Of a DNA stretch of 64,000 nucleotides, positions 9,106 through 20,579 are shown one piece after another; the first letter of the stretch is position 1; the number at the start of each line of letters is the position of its first letter. The translations under genes were made by a program, and so were the position numbers. The stretch lies in assembly GCA_023213395.1 (NCBI GenBank), contig CM041465.1:158107741-158171740 (forward strand), in the 5' to 3' direction. Source of the stretch: Cycas panzhihuaensis. Its lineage: Eukaryota; Cycadophyta. The notes beneath the pieces are model-generated. The model was given only the letters and a program-made list of their open reading frames with translations, was not told where the DNA came from and did no database searches.

Positions 9106-11989
9106 GGCTTGCCTGGCCAGCCCGTGCCCAGGTCTCTAGTTGCGGGTTAGTTAGATGCGCTTGCCATTTCTTTGGATGCCCTGCTACTTCATATTGCACC
9201 TTGGTAACGGGGGCATCCCGTCCTTCTTGCTTACTTCAGTTTCCGCTCGATGTTTAGACGACGCGTAGGCAGCCCCTACGTTGTCCTCGTCTCTGCCGCC
9301 CTTGTCCACGCGCTCCGCCACGACACTTGCCCGCACCCTTGGACCACGTGCTGCTCTTTATTGTTTATATATATATGCATGTGCTACTCATGTTTCTTGG
9401 TTGTCAGCATTCGCCATCACATTACGCTCTCAAGCAGTGAGGCTCACGCCAAGCGATGTTTCCCGCCATCGGGAATGGACTTCACGACACATTGACTGGT
9501 TTGTGCAGGTATATGCCTTTACTTTGCTTACTTATGATCGTTGCAGTAATTGGGAATGGTTTGATTGACATGTGCCTGTCCATATGCACCTGTTTGATTG
9601 CTTGTTCATTATGCATGCATAATGCACCTTTAGCCTATGACGACTCACGGGGGCATTCATCAACGCGACACCGTATGGCGACAACCACCCACGACGTCTC
9701 GATGGTCTTTCGGGGTGGTTTCGGCGGCCTGTTTATGGGTGTTACCTCGTGCCGCTTCTGTTGCAAACCCTTTCTAAGCTGGTTTAACCCTTGGTTAGGT
9801 CTTTTTGCACCGCTTGAGCACATGCCCATGACCTAAAACCTCTTGACTAATGTATTTTGAGTTTAATTTATGATTTTACCTTAAAACCCGATTTCTTACT
9901 TTAATTTTCTGCTTTTTGGGTTTCGGTTCGTCTGCAGTAAATTAAGCGATCACAAATTCGAAGCGGTACCGGCATCATGATAAACTTAGCGATGCCGCTA
10001 AGTTTATCACTGATCGCTTAAAATTTAAAAGAGAAACCACGCGATGGTGGCGCGATTTTTCAAGGGACCGCGTGGCTCTAACGGTTGGAGGCGCTCGAGG
10101 GCCCCAACGTTCACTCGCTTCACTCAAGACATAAAACCATTTTTCATTCATTTGCTTCATTATTCACCTCACTTTTCAACTTTCCTAGAGCATTTTTTCA
10201 CAAAGAGACAAAGAACAAAAAGTGATAAGAGACATCCTCCTACAATGTGGATCGAGGTACAAAGGGTCGCTATTCTTTGGAGTTGCAGGCTATTGCCCCT
10301 CACGAGTCTGCTCTAAGCACTCTTCCTCGTCATACATTCTCAAGGCTTCCAAGAGGATTTTTCACCAAGAAAGACCATCGCAAGGAGCCATTTCCAAGCT
10401 TTTGACTTGCATGAGGTTCCACTACCTTATTCTCTTGCAAGGGACATGCAACAACACCTCATAGGCATTGGTTGGACCATTTGCACCAAGCTTCCAAGGA
10501 CCCACATGCTCTCATTTCTCATCATTGAGGTATTTGGTGTCCCTTGTTAAGTGTTTTTTGCTTATTTCTTCATTGCTTACTTGCAAATCTTTATCCCTCT
10601 TTGTGCATGTATTTCCCTGAGTTTCCCTTGCACGTCTGATGCAAATAACCGTAGCGGTTGTGGCCCATTGAGTCTTGCCCTAGGCTAGGCCTAGTTTCTC
10701 ACTTGCCCCCTAAACCCATCCTTTTCCTCCAACCCTTCTCTTCGCCATTTCTTGGGCAAGCCAAGCATAAAGGGTTAGAGGAGGGTTAGAGGGAGGTAGG
10801 CGGGGTCTGCCCCGAGGCCGTCCTACTCCCCAAGGGTTCCGTCCCTTATCCTCTCCCCCTTTATCTCCCGCTTTTGCTTTGGAAACGGGGCTAGAGCAGC
10901 TTTGGGGCGTCGGTTTGGATACCCGTCTTGGTATAGGCTATCCGCTGCTACACGACCCGTCTGTTACATGCTAGCATCGCTTTCCGTATATCCTGTGGAC
11001 ACCCCTCGTGGGTGAGTGAGCCATCCCGAGGCTACACTCGATCCCGTTTAGTGCGTTGGTGGTGTATGTCGATTGCATATGTGTCGTGTGACTTCGTTTC
11101 CTTTCATTGCATGTTAGTGCCTAACCGTATCTTCCTAGCTTAGTTTATTTTACTTGCGGCACATATATACATACCTTTTGTATCTCGTAGCCTCTCTCTC
11201 GAGAGGAAGGTATTCGCTTATTTGCTTGCGGGAGCGTTGAGCAAAGGCGCATAGGGTCGACCCATCTTGGGTCGACGCTTGTTTGGTACGCTCTCCCTTT
11301 TGTTTATGTCGCTTTGAGCTTTCTTTTCATCGTTTTAGTTTAGTTAGTGTTTATTTGCTTTCGGGAGGTAAGTGATCCCCATCACCGCTTGCAACCGACG
11401 TCGCACTGAGAGGGACGACAGGAGGAAGCACAACCGTGGACGGACACCTGCGTCTCAGCCCAACCGCCGGATCCAGGTATTCTCCGCTCACCTTCCATAC
11501 TCTTTTTTCGTGCTCTTACGTTCCTTTACACTTGCTTTAGTAGTTAAAGAACATAAGAAAAAGGGGAAGAAATAACTATTTAGTTTGTACTTGCTTTTTA
11601 CTCTGCATTTACTTTACTTGTACATTTCTTTGCTATACCCCGCGTATTATGGTATTTGAGATCCTGTGACCGATCCCTCCTTAGCCGCTCTTGCATATAT
11701 TTTACCCGTGACACGTTCGGTTGGTTGCCCCCTTCAGCTTTCTCATTGCCTTGAGAAGTAGCGGCGTGCGAGTTTCCTTTTTCCCTTCCCGGCCATCCGA
11801 AGGGTAGGAGGGTCTCGCCTTGCACGGCTACCTGGAAGCAACCAGGCACCTTGCGCCCGTGCACTCGCCTCCGGCGCAAGACAGGCGTCCGCGAGGTATG
11901 ATCCTCGTTCTTTAGCCTGTTAGCCCTGTGGTTTTGTGTCCTTCCCGCTAGGCGTTGGATCATTGCCCCGTGGAGAGCGTTTCAGTAGT
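9106..11989. other. Noncoding stretch between element A and the LINE
   Basis: No protein family recognised on either strand. 9106-9840 is probably the 3' untranslated part of element A; a purine run at about 9646-9655 is a candidate polypurine tract. 9840-11990 contains a strong hairpin (9943-10020) and mixed-GC sequence that could be an LTR or leader of this or another element, but I found no matching second copy in the window. A short basic frame at 11372-11575 has no supporting motif. Confidence 0.4.
9943..10020. repeat. Nested hairpin with 14-bp perfect inner arms
   Basis: The inner arms TGATAAACTTAGCG (9978-9991) and CGCTAAGTTTATCA (9996-10009) are perfect around a 4-base loop. An outer pair TAAGCGATCA (9943-9952) and TGATCGCTTA (10011-10020) is also perfect. 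The motif AAGCGAT/TAAGCG recurs in both pairs. It may be an LTR-end structure or a small fold-back insertion. Confidence 0.75.
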
Positions 11990-11999
11990 CACCTCTTCT

Positions 12000-12345
12000 T
12001 TTTAGAATCTCCCTAACATCATTTATCCGAGTTCTATATCTCCAACTTGGGTTAGACTCCCCCTTAATTAACTTTATTATGTTTAACGAGTCACCCTCGA
12101 CTATGACCCTTTCATGGCCATCCTTTAAGATTAGATCCACCACTTTACACATCGCTTCCAGTTCTGCACGATGATTAGTTTGGGAATTATAGTAATCTGC
12201 AAAGGCCTAAACCACTTTTCCTTCTACATTCATACACACCCCACCTCCCTCACTTCTCTAGGGTTACCTTTTGCTACTCCATCAAAATTGACTTTCACCC
12301 ATCCTATAGGTGGAGGGATCCATCTATTTTTCCTAATGGGTTTTA
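12000..12345 (-). pseudogene. LINE ORF2 RNase H domain (RVT_3 type)
   Basis: The frame gives WVKVNFDGVAKGNP (first Asp), then after a frameshift AFADYYNSQTNHRAELEAM (Glu) and VIVEGDSLNIIK (second Asp). All three metal-binding positions are visible. This archaeal-type RNase H is known in plant L1 LINEs, where it is thought to help remove RNA from the cDNA hybrid. A stop in the middle and the frameshift make it nonfunctional. Confidence 0.8.
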
Positions 12346-12367
12346 GTTTGACCTTGAGGTTGATCCA

Positions 12368-12805
12368 TTATTTTTCCAAAATCCTTCTTTCCTCATGAAA
12401 GTCTAGGTTTTCCTCAGCCTCCTTCAAGTTTTCTTTTAGGGCCCTAGTAATAATTCTGAAAATTTTAGATTCATCCATACACTTGTCTTGGAATATTCTT
12501 CTATTTCTTTCTTTCCACAAGTTCCACATCATTACTGGAACAGAAGTGGTCCATATTATCTTCAGAACTCTACCTCTAAAAGAGGAGGTCCAGGAGCCTG
12601 CTAGATCCAATATCAATCTTAGGAGAACCCATTCCACCTCAAGGGCATTCCATGGTAACTTCCAGATCCCCTTAGAATAGTTGTAATAAAGCATAATATG
12701 ATCGATGGATTCCTCCTTGTCCTTACACAAAATACATCTGCTCGCCATGATGAACCCTCTTTTCTTGAGGTTATCTATTGTTAGAATTTTATTTTTTAGG
12801 CACAA
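12368..12805 (-). pseudogene. LINE ORF2 zinc-binding (zf-RVT) region
   Basis: An open stretch of 145 codons reads RGFIMASRCILCKDKEESID with a following HIMLYY, the C-x2-C ... H zinc-binding pattern of zf-RVT found between RT and RNase H in plant LINEs. The usual final Cys (HLFFHC) is Tyr here. The rest (IIWTTSVPVMMWNLWKERNR) matches the conserved tryptophan-rich tail of that region. Confidence 0.75.
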
Positions 12806-13057
12806 CCACTAGAAAATAGCAATCTTAGGGATTAATCCTAGATTCCAAACACCCCCAAGCACTTTATTATCATTGATGCCTCTCTCTAAGAGTAAAAATG
12901 TATAACCCGTCTTTACCAAATATTCTCCAGAAGGAGTCCCGAGCTATACCATTACATCTTCCTTAGGGAATTTGGGGATATAGCTTTTTGAAATCTCAGA
13001 TTTCAGAAGGAGAATGTAATCCTTATCCACATAAGGGGGAAGGTCCTCAAAACTTCT

Positions 13058-14960
13058 CTATTTCTTTTCAACCCTATGATTCTCCAAATAATCTTTCATT
13101 TTCCTACTATAGACTCTCTCACAGATATTCTGGAGCATACCTAAGGAATGTCTTTCCTTTAGCTGAGGTCTGTCGCGCCACACATCCTCCAAAAAGTTGA
13201 TTCTGGATCCATTCCCCAAACTCCACTCAACACCTTCTAGCAACATCTTCTTCACATTTAAAAGGCTTCTCCATGTCTTAGAGCCCCCTTTCCCTAAAAG
13301 GTCATCCAACAAGTATTGCCTATTCCTAAAGTATTTCTGAGTTATGATTCTACACCACAATTTATTATCCCCCTTGGCCAAACTCCAGCCAAGTTTTGTT
13401 ACCAGTGCTCTATTAAAATAAGTTATATCTTTCACATTGAGGCCTCCAGCCCGCTTAGGAAGACAAAATTTCTTCTAAGTAACTAAATGAATCCTGTCCC
13501 TATCCTCCAAGCCTAACCATATGAACCTCTTCTGGATAGACTCAAGATTACGAATGATCTTAGAAGGACATTTGAATAGGGACATCATATACGTGGGAAC
13601 ATTATGGAGGGAAGTGGTCAACAGTTGTAGTTTTCCAATTTGACTCAATAAAGCCCCCTTCTATCCTTCTAGCTTCCTTTGTACGCAGTGTATAATGGGA
13701 TTCTAAAGCTCCTTCTCCAACTTGTCCACAAAGAGGGGCATTCCAAGGTATAAGGAGGGGAGTTTCCTGATAGGCATTTCCAAGATCCTTCTGATAATAC
13801 CCTAGGTTTTGGCCAGGGTATTCAAGAAAAAACTGTTGCTCTTGTTGAGATTAATCTTCTCGTTAGTGGCCTCCTCGAACCTGATTAAGACTTCTTTGAT
13901 CACTCTAGCTTCCTCTATTGCAACCTTGCCAAGTAATATATTATCATCCACAAAGTGGCAGTGGACCACATTCTCAACCCCCGATGTGGGATTTAATCCT
14001 TTTAACTTACCTATACTTCTAGAATCTTTCAAGGCTCTCCCCAACAACTCACCCATCATTATAAAAAGGTATGGGGCTAACAGATCCCTCTAGCGCAAGC
14101 CTCTAAATCCAAGGAAGAATGTTGTCGACGTGCCATTAACAAGCACAGAGAACTTTGGGTTCCCAATATAATTTTTTATCCAGTTCCCCATTCGTTCACT
14201 TAACCCAAAGGCTCCTATGCATTCCATTAAGTAGTCCCACAAGACCCTATCATAGGCCTTAAAGAGATCAATTTTCACTATCATGCCTGGTTCTTTTTTC
14301 TGAGACGTTGAATGAATCATTTCATGGACCACAATTATACCATCTAGAATCTGCCTGCCTTTGAAAAAACCATCTTGATTGTAGTTTATTATTAAAGGAA
14401 GAATTCTTCTTATCCTGTTAGCTAAGATCTTTACTAATATCTTATATTTTACATTGTAGAGACTTATCGGCTTAAAATCCTCCATCCTTTTAGCATCAAT
14501 CTTCTTTGGGATTAGGGCCAAAAAAGTAGCTTACCATTCTCCATGAATCTTTCTGTTCATATAGAAGTCTGAAAATACCTTTAGGAGATCATCCTTGATA
14601 ATTTCCGAAAATTCTTAGTAAAAAACTGGCAGAAAACCATATGGACTGAGAGCTTTTTCCTTTTTCATACTAAATACGGCGTTCCTTATCTCCTCCACAG
14701 AGAAAGGGGCGTCTAAAAATCTGTTCCAGTCCTCCCCTACAATTCTACGTATCATATCTAACATATGTCTCCTAGTAACAGAATCTATGCATCCAGGTTC
14801 ATCATACAAATCCCTAAAGTAATCCACCGCCACCTCCTTTATACCAGACTGATCATGAATTTCCTTGTCTTCTTTATTTATCATCACTTTTACTTGATTG
14901 CTAGCCCTATGTTTAATGGTGGTCATATGAAAAAAAAATTGTGTTTCTGTCACATTATGC
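13058..14960 (-). pseudogene. LINE ORF2 reverse transcriptase
   Basis: In order: a linker before RT (14953-14615, with YFRDLYDEP and FSVEEIRNAVFSMKK), the palm with ALIPKKIDAKRMEDFKPISL, then QILDGIIVVHEMIHS and KIDLFKAYDRVLW (first catalytic Asp; 14521-14090), and the catalytic box FVDD in place of FADD (14059-13802). A thumb region follows to 13058. It performs target-primed reverse transcription. Stops at 14087 and about 13800 and several frame changes break it. Confidence 0.85.
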
Positions 14961-15170
14961 TAGCCACAAAGCTCTTTATTTTTGTCTCCAGTGGATTTCT
15001 TCTCTTATCAAAATATCCTCCAACTTGGCAAGAAGACATCTCTCTTCTTAGTCCAAAGTGTTTGACCTATCATTTTCCTGTATAACTACTTCCAGATTTT
15101 TCAAGTCTTCCATGATCTAGTTTTTTGTTCCAAATATGTTTTAGAAGACGTTTTTATTCCACTCTTTTAC

Positions 15171-16034
15171 CTAGGTCTTCACCCATTTCAGCTTCTTTGA
15201 GAATTTAAGCATTGCACACCCTTCAACCAAGAGTTTCCACCATTCTTCAATCAGGTCCCGAAGGCCCAGATCCTTTGTCCACATCATCTCAAATCGAAAG
15301 GGGGTTCCTGTATACTTCTTTTTGTCAGAAAAACTCAATAGTAGTAGGGAATGATCTGAGACTGATTTTGGCACCGTTTCTAGGGTTATGTTACTATATT
15401 GGCTGGCCCAAGCATAGTTTATTATGACTCTATCCAACCTAACCTGGATATGGTGCTCTCCAAGTCCTCTATTTAACCAGGTATATTTCGAGCCTCTGAG
15501 AGGAATGTCCATAGCACCCCCCCTTTGTATGAACTCCCCCAAGTCAGCCATACTCTTGGTCCAACCCCCCTACCTACCTTTCTTTTTGTCAGGGGATAAG
15601 ACCATATTCGTATCTCCAGCTATCACCCAAGGGCCACTCTAGTCCTTGTGAATCTCCAACAACTTGTCCCATAGGAGCTTTCTACCATCTTGAGTGAGGG
15701 GTGCATAGATGTTCATAACCAACCATTTTAGATTAGATTTTTTACTCGTTAACCAACTAGATAAATAGTGCTCCTCAGAATAACAAAATTCTCCTTCCCA
15801 ATTTCTAGGGTTCCATAAGGTAGTTAGACCACCCAATCCTCTAGTCCCATCTCTAACCACCATCCCTGCACTCCTCCAGACCTTATTGATGATGATATCC
15901 CTATTCCCTTCTTCGAGTTTAGTTTCCTAAAGAAGGAGAATATACAACTCATATCTAGAGCAAAGTTCTTTGACCATTCTATATTTTGAGGGGGCATTCA
16001 TTCCCCTAATATTCTAAGAAGCCAGGTTCATGTT
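15171..16034 (-). pseudogene. LINE ORF2 apurinic/apyrimidinic-type endonuclease
   Basis: ORF2 opens near 16034 with MNLAS-stop-NIRGMN (Asn block). ETKLEE (catalytic Glu), NIYAPLTQDG, VIAGDTN (Asp/Asn pair), RLDRVI and SDHSLLLL (the final Asp-His pair) follow in order. The enzyme nicks the target DNA to provide the primer. All active-site motifs are visible, but stops occur after NLAS, before ETKLEE and before the GDTN block. Confidence 0.85.
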
Positions 16035-16132
16035 ACCTCCACCGACTCCTTCCATCATCATCTTTTATTCCTTAATTTGGGCCCCTTCCCCGCAATGTCT
16101 CTAAGAGTTCTCTGGCTCCCTTAATCTATTTG

Positions 16133-17470
16133 TCAGGCTGTCTCCCTTTCTCTCAATACTTTGGAGGACAGTCTCCCTGGCCTTTTTTCGCTACCTAGGT
16201 CTAGAGCTTTTGACTGATCTGAGTCCCTTGGTTCACTGAATTTCTGGATCTTCTCTTTCTTTCCTGGGTCCTCTTGAATAAGGTCAATATCTATATGTAT
16301 AACTTCCCCTACACCTATTGGACTTGCAATATCACCAAGCTCATTATCATGGTCCTGAGTACTATCAGACGGGGAGTTAATATTACCCTTCTCCCTCCCT
16401 TCGATCTCTCCTTCTTTGAAGATGGAATCTTCCTTCTCTAAATCAAGGTCTTTTGCGGCTTCTATTAGAGCTTCTTCTTCTATTTTCTTCATATTTTCTG
16501 ATTCTTCAATCTTTCTCTAGTAATTGGTCAGAGGCATATCATCCCTTCTTTCATCAACAGGATCTTGGGGTCTAGACTCCTTACTCTCCATCTTTTCGCC
16601 TTCTTTTAACTCTATCAAATCCTTCTTAGGAATCCCAAGGCAACTTTTGGGGAGATGTCCTATCCGCTTATATTCCAGACATCTAACATTTTCTATTTCA
16701 AATATCAACTTTTGGGATCTGCACCAAACATCCCCTCTAATTTTCACCTTATTCACTAGGGGTTTGTCTAATCTAGTTAGAGCACAAAACCTGGCATTCC
16801 CCATCCTACTCCTATTCTTTGTAGCTAATTCAATAGACAAGAGAGGGCCTATAACCTTTACCACTCCTTTAATAACATCCAAGTCCCATGATTGTAATGG
16901 CAAACCTGGTAGCTGAACCCATAGTGGTGATTGTTTAACACACCTATCAGTCGGATCGAAATCTGGATGCCATTTTTTCCAACATCACAGCTTTTCTTCC
17001 CATCATCCAAGGGGATTTCAGTAAAACACTGATCATAACTTCTTTAATAGAAAAGTTGAATAAGACACATCCTTTCAGAAGTATTACAACCTCAATTGCA
17101 CCTCTTAATTTTCATCTTTGGTTGACCCATTTTCTAATAAGGTCCACCCCCAGCCTAGGCCCTGAAAAATGACCAACCAAACTATTCTCCCAGTGTTTTT
17201 CCATACAATCATAGAGCCTCATGGGGATTGGGATTGTGAATGAGTCCTCTTTAAAGATAGGATTAATGTCAAAGGTCTCGGCAGACTCCACCTCTCCTTT
17301 TCTAAGAGCTTCTAGATAGGATCTCCCTAGGTTGGGATTCTGAATCTGGTTACTTCCATTTGGGTTCTAGATCTAGACTTCTAGGTAGGATGTTTTTTCA
17401 TCAGGGTTTATGTTTTGGATAGATTCTATAGTTTATGGCTCATCCATATTTTGATTATTATTCAACATTT
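16133..17470 (-). pseudogene. LINE ORF1: DUF4283-like domain plus CCHC knuckle
   Basis: Around 17240-16960 frames read FTIPIPMRLYDCMEKHW and EKMASRFRSD, resembling the DUF4283 domain of plant LINE ORF1 proteins. At 16903-16517 a frame carries CLEYKRIGHLPKSC, a C-x2-C-x4-H-x4-C knuckle whose second Cys has become Tyr. The C-terminal part (16492-16133) is rich in Glu/Asp/Lys. ORF1p would bind LINE RNA. Frame breaks lie near 16905 and 16510. Confidence 0.65.
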
Positions 17471-17520
17471 ATACCAAGGAAAATAACATCAAATAGTTCC
17501 ATCAATGTTTAAACCAATAA

Positions 17521-17805
17521 CTAAACTCTCATCCAGATCTGGCGTGCCAAAGTTTTGATCTCGCCCCCTATGACTCTGAAGGGGAAGTCATCAACTTCTA
17601 ACTTTGCCTCTAGTAGATATTTGTCCTTCCCTCGTATTCCTCTCTTATGGATCTGGATTAAGTCCTTGCCTATCCTATAATATTGGTTGAGCTGGTATAA
17701 AACCTGTGTCTCACTCTCTTCTCCAATGGCTAACTCCCTCCATCCTAAGAAGCTCTTTAGGGTAAGAGACACCCTACCAGCTGCAGCCTTTGCCTTGCCC
17801 TCCAC
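17521..17805 (-). pseudogene. Short open frame upstream of LINE ORF1
   Basis: 94 codons, starting MEGKAKAAAGRVSLTLKSFL and ending at a stop at 17521-17523. No family recognised. Its place just upstream of the DUF4283-like frame suggests the N-terminal part of ORF1, separated by a frame change, but it could be a leader frame. Confidence 0.35.
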
Positions 17806-18051
17806 TGTGCACCTTAATCTAACAATCCCAGAAGCTGGTTAGTGCCCATCTTGACTCGCTTGAACTGCCTGCTCGTCCTCTCAGAACTAAGAGAATGAAG
17901 TAGAAACTCCCCTACAATTAAAGGGGACTAACCCCAGCTTGACATGAGATGGTCCCTGGGACTACCTTCAAAATCCTTACTAGTCGCCGCCACCTTCTCT
18001 TTGAAACCCTAAGATAAGAGAGTTCATCGTCCACAACTCGTTCACTCTGGG

Positions 18052-18300
18052 GAAATAAGTATCTTATTATTATTATTAGAAGTTAGTTTTATTATTATTA
18101 GGAAGTTATTTTTTTTAAAGGTAGTCAATTTTAGCACTTATAAATAAAGGATTATCATTCTTTTGTAAATCATCTTTTATGAGTTAATCCATTTAGGGTA
18201 TTTTTACCATTTAGCTCTTAGGATCTTTTATTTTAATTTTCTTTTGTGTTTGTAGAAGTAGATCTAATTTAAGACCACTTCAGGTATATCAAAACATTCA
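18052..18300 (+). repeat. 5' LTR of element C, lacking its first ~69 bases
   Basis: From GAAATAAGTATCTTATTATT it matches the 3' LTR from 46081 (GAAGTAGGTATCTTATTATT) to GACCACTT (18280 / 46321) and probably to the CA end near 18300. The first 69 bases of the 3' LTR (46012-46080) have no counterpart here; the sequence left of 18052 belongs to the LINE side. A degenerate primer site (TGTATCAAAGAT, about 18309-18320) follows. Confidence 0.8.
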
Positions 18301-18899
18301 CTTTTTGTGTATCAAAGATTTATATTTTTAATAGTATAAATAGAAGAATTAAAAAAAAAAATTATAAATTTGAGTTAATCAGATATGTTTTGTAAATTTT
18401 AAGTGGTTATACTATAGGTTTTAAAGAAATTTTTTGAAAATTATAGGAAATTTAATTTCAACGTACTATTTATCACTATCTTTAGGGCTTCAAATCTACT
18501 ACTATAATTTTACATAGCCATAACTTTAACTATAGGTATCTAATTAACCTCAAATATTTTTTGAATCTATGTATCATGATGTCTACTTTCCATTAGAAGT
18601 GGTTTTAGGTCTATTAGATATCAAAGTAAAAGATTATTAGCATTTTTATAATAAGTATTGTGCTAATCCCTAAAAAACCCTAATCATGACCCACCTTAAA
18701 GGGGCCATAACTTCTATTATAGGTTTAAGAATTTGATTATGTTTGAAGCATTAGAATATTTATTTAGAGAACTTTAATTTGAAGTACAATTTAATACACT
18801 TGGAGATAATTTTATATAGTAGACATTAGAAGATACTCAAGAGGTCACTAGAGAGATTGTAAAAACTAGGGCTTTTCTCATGATTTCAAAAACTAGAGA

Positions 18900-20115
18900 C
18901 TATCAAATATAAAAAAAGAATGGATCAAGTTTTTAAGGACCTTTAAAATCTTAAGACAAATTTTAAAGAGTAAAAAGAAGAGATACATAAGCTATCTATT
19001 AAAGTACACAACATAATAAAAATATTAATAGCAAAGAGAGCACAAATGTTGGCAATGATAAGAAAAAAGATAAAAAAATATATAAAATATATAAGGAAGA
19101 GGATTAGAAGGAATATAAGAAATATGAGGACCACTAGTAGCTAGTCTTTCACATTAATATAAAGGCACTAGCCTGTCCCAAGATGGTAATATTGAAGTAG
19201 GTGAATGGTTAGAAAAAGTAAAAAATATTATTGACATACTTTGTATCAATAAGGTACATGAATAAATTAACTTTACCATAGACCATCTAATAGGATTGAT
19301 GTAACATTAGGCAACACTTTAGAAAATGGGAGGGAAAACACATAATTCCAAGAAAGCTTTTAGAATATAAATATAGGATAAATGGCGTGATTCATATAAT
19401 GTCCAATTAATAGATTACTTCTAGAAGGAACAAATGGTTAAATAATACACAAAAGAGTTTCAAAGACTCCAATTAAAATTAAGAGACTCTTCCACTACAA
19501 CATTCTTATTCTATATCAATAACCTAAAATTAGGAAAGATATTTGCTATTATAAGCTAAGTAACTTAGATAATACAGTCAACCTAGCATAGTAGATTGAG
19601 TATATGAATCAAACCTTTTGAAGAAGTTTTGGCATTGCACCTCATTGACTTGAGTATAAACCAACTAGGCCTACCAACTAAGGTTTTTAGAATTTATGGA
19701 ATATAAATTCAAGTGAATTTGGAGAAACTACTAGAGCCTAAAGGGCTAGTAAGATTGAAAGAAATAACGAGAGGATACTTGGGATATATCATACTTGTAA
19801 GAAACCCTAGGTCAAGGTACATAGGTATGTAGAAAGAAAGTTCTATAATGTAGGAGTAGACATTGAAGATAAGGAAGAAGGTGAGTACCAATAAGAGTTA
19901 GAAGAGGAGCAAGTAAAGGAAGAAATAAGTCCATTTGAGGAATTAGATAATGGCCAACCTAAGATTTTCCTATTAGCTATATCTGGAATCATACCCAATA
20001 CCATTAAGATATTTGGATACCTTAGCAAGGAAAAGGTAATCAACCTCATTAATCTAGGTAGCACTTATAATTTCATTAATATATAAAAGGCCAAAAGGTT
20101 AGGGCTAAATTTGGA
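18900..20115 (+). pseudogene. gag and protease region of element C
   Basis: Decayed gag: EVGEWLEKVKNIIDIL near 19190 fits the start of a chromovirus capsid (W---V--I). At about 20035-20100 the frame reads INLINLGSTYNFIN then a stop and KAKRLGL, the retropepsin site where LIDSGSTHNFI is usual; the catalytic Asp has become Asn and Ser has become Leu. 18301-18900 is leader with no coding feature. Many stops; only these islands can be recognised. Confidence 0.6.
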
Positions 20116-20579
20116 GAAAAAGGAATTTCATATCTGAGTCTAAGGAAATCAAGTCTTATTATACCAAGGGGAGGATAAATACCAATGATTACATATTAGA
20201 AATTAGGAGTCTAAGTACACTATTATGCATTTGATATTAGAGGATTTGACATTGTTTTAAGAGTCAAATAGTAGAGGACAATAAGGAATTATGCCATAAA
20301 TCATGATAAAAATTCCCTCAGGTTAAAATCAAATGTAAGAAAATACCAATTAAATGGAATTAATGCCCTAAAGTCAAATGTTATATTTGTAGAGAAAATA
20401 GAAAAAATATTATGTAAAGTATATGTTGGGTTCATCAAAGTCTTATTTTCTATTCAAGGAGAGGAATCCAAAGATAGATTACCACTAGAGTGAAAGGATA
20501 AGATAGAGGAACTTGTAAGTCATTATCAAGATGTTTTTTAAGAATTACCAAGAACTCCATCCCTTAGTTGAAACATAGA

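Larger units (their letters stand above)
1..9660 (+). mobile_element. Element A: Tat-lineage Ty3/gypsy LTR retrotransposon, 5'-truncated by the window edge
   Basis: Domains run in order gag end, zinc knuckle, PR, RT, RNase H, INT, hairpin repeats, antisense ORF, second RNase H. This order, the RT motif around VFAWEYSDMKGID and the integrase text SPWPFSQWGLDLIG are typical of the plant Tat lineage (Ogre/Retand/Grande relatives). The 5' LTR, primer site and most of gag lie left of the window. The right end is uncertain: a purine run (CACGGGGGCA, about 9646-9655) could be the polypurine tract, but I could not define a 3' LTR. All ORFs are broken, so the copy is dead. It is markedly richer in GC than the elements right of 18 kb. 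Confidence 0.85.
11990..18051 (-). mobile_element. Element B: plant L1-type LINE
   Basis: Read on the - strand it has ORF1 (DUF4283-like plus zinc knuckle), then ORF2 with apurinic endonuclease, RT, zf-RVT and a terminal RNase H, the standard layout of plant L1 elements carrying RNase H. Its 3' end lies just left of the RNase H, near 11990, with only a short T-rich run on the + strand instead of a clear poly(A). Its 5' end lies near 18000-18051, where it abuts a truncated chromovirus LTR. No target duplication was found. ORF2 has many stops, so the copy is inactive. Confidence 0.85.

Noticed and set aside
9250-9836. Open frames downstream of the aRNH
   Set aside because: No motif, three mutually overlapping frames; more likely 3' untranslated sequence.
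11598-11963. 121-codon - frame before the LINE
   Set aside because: Composition and lack of motifs do not support a gene; it lies in an unassigned noncoding stretch.
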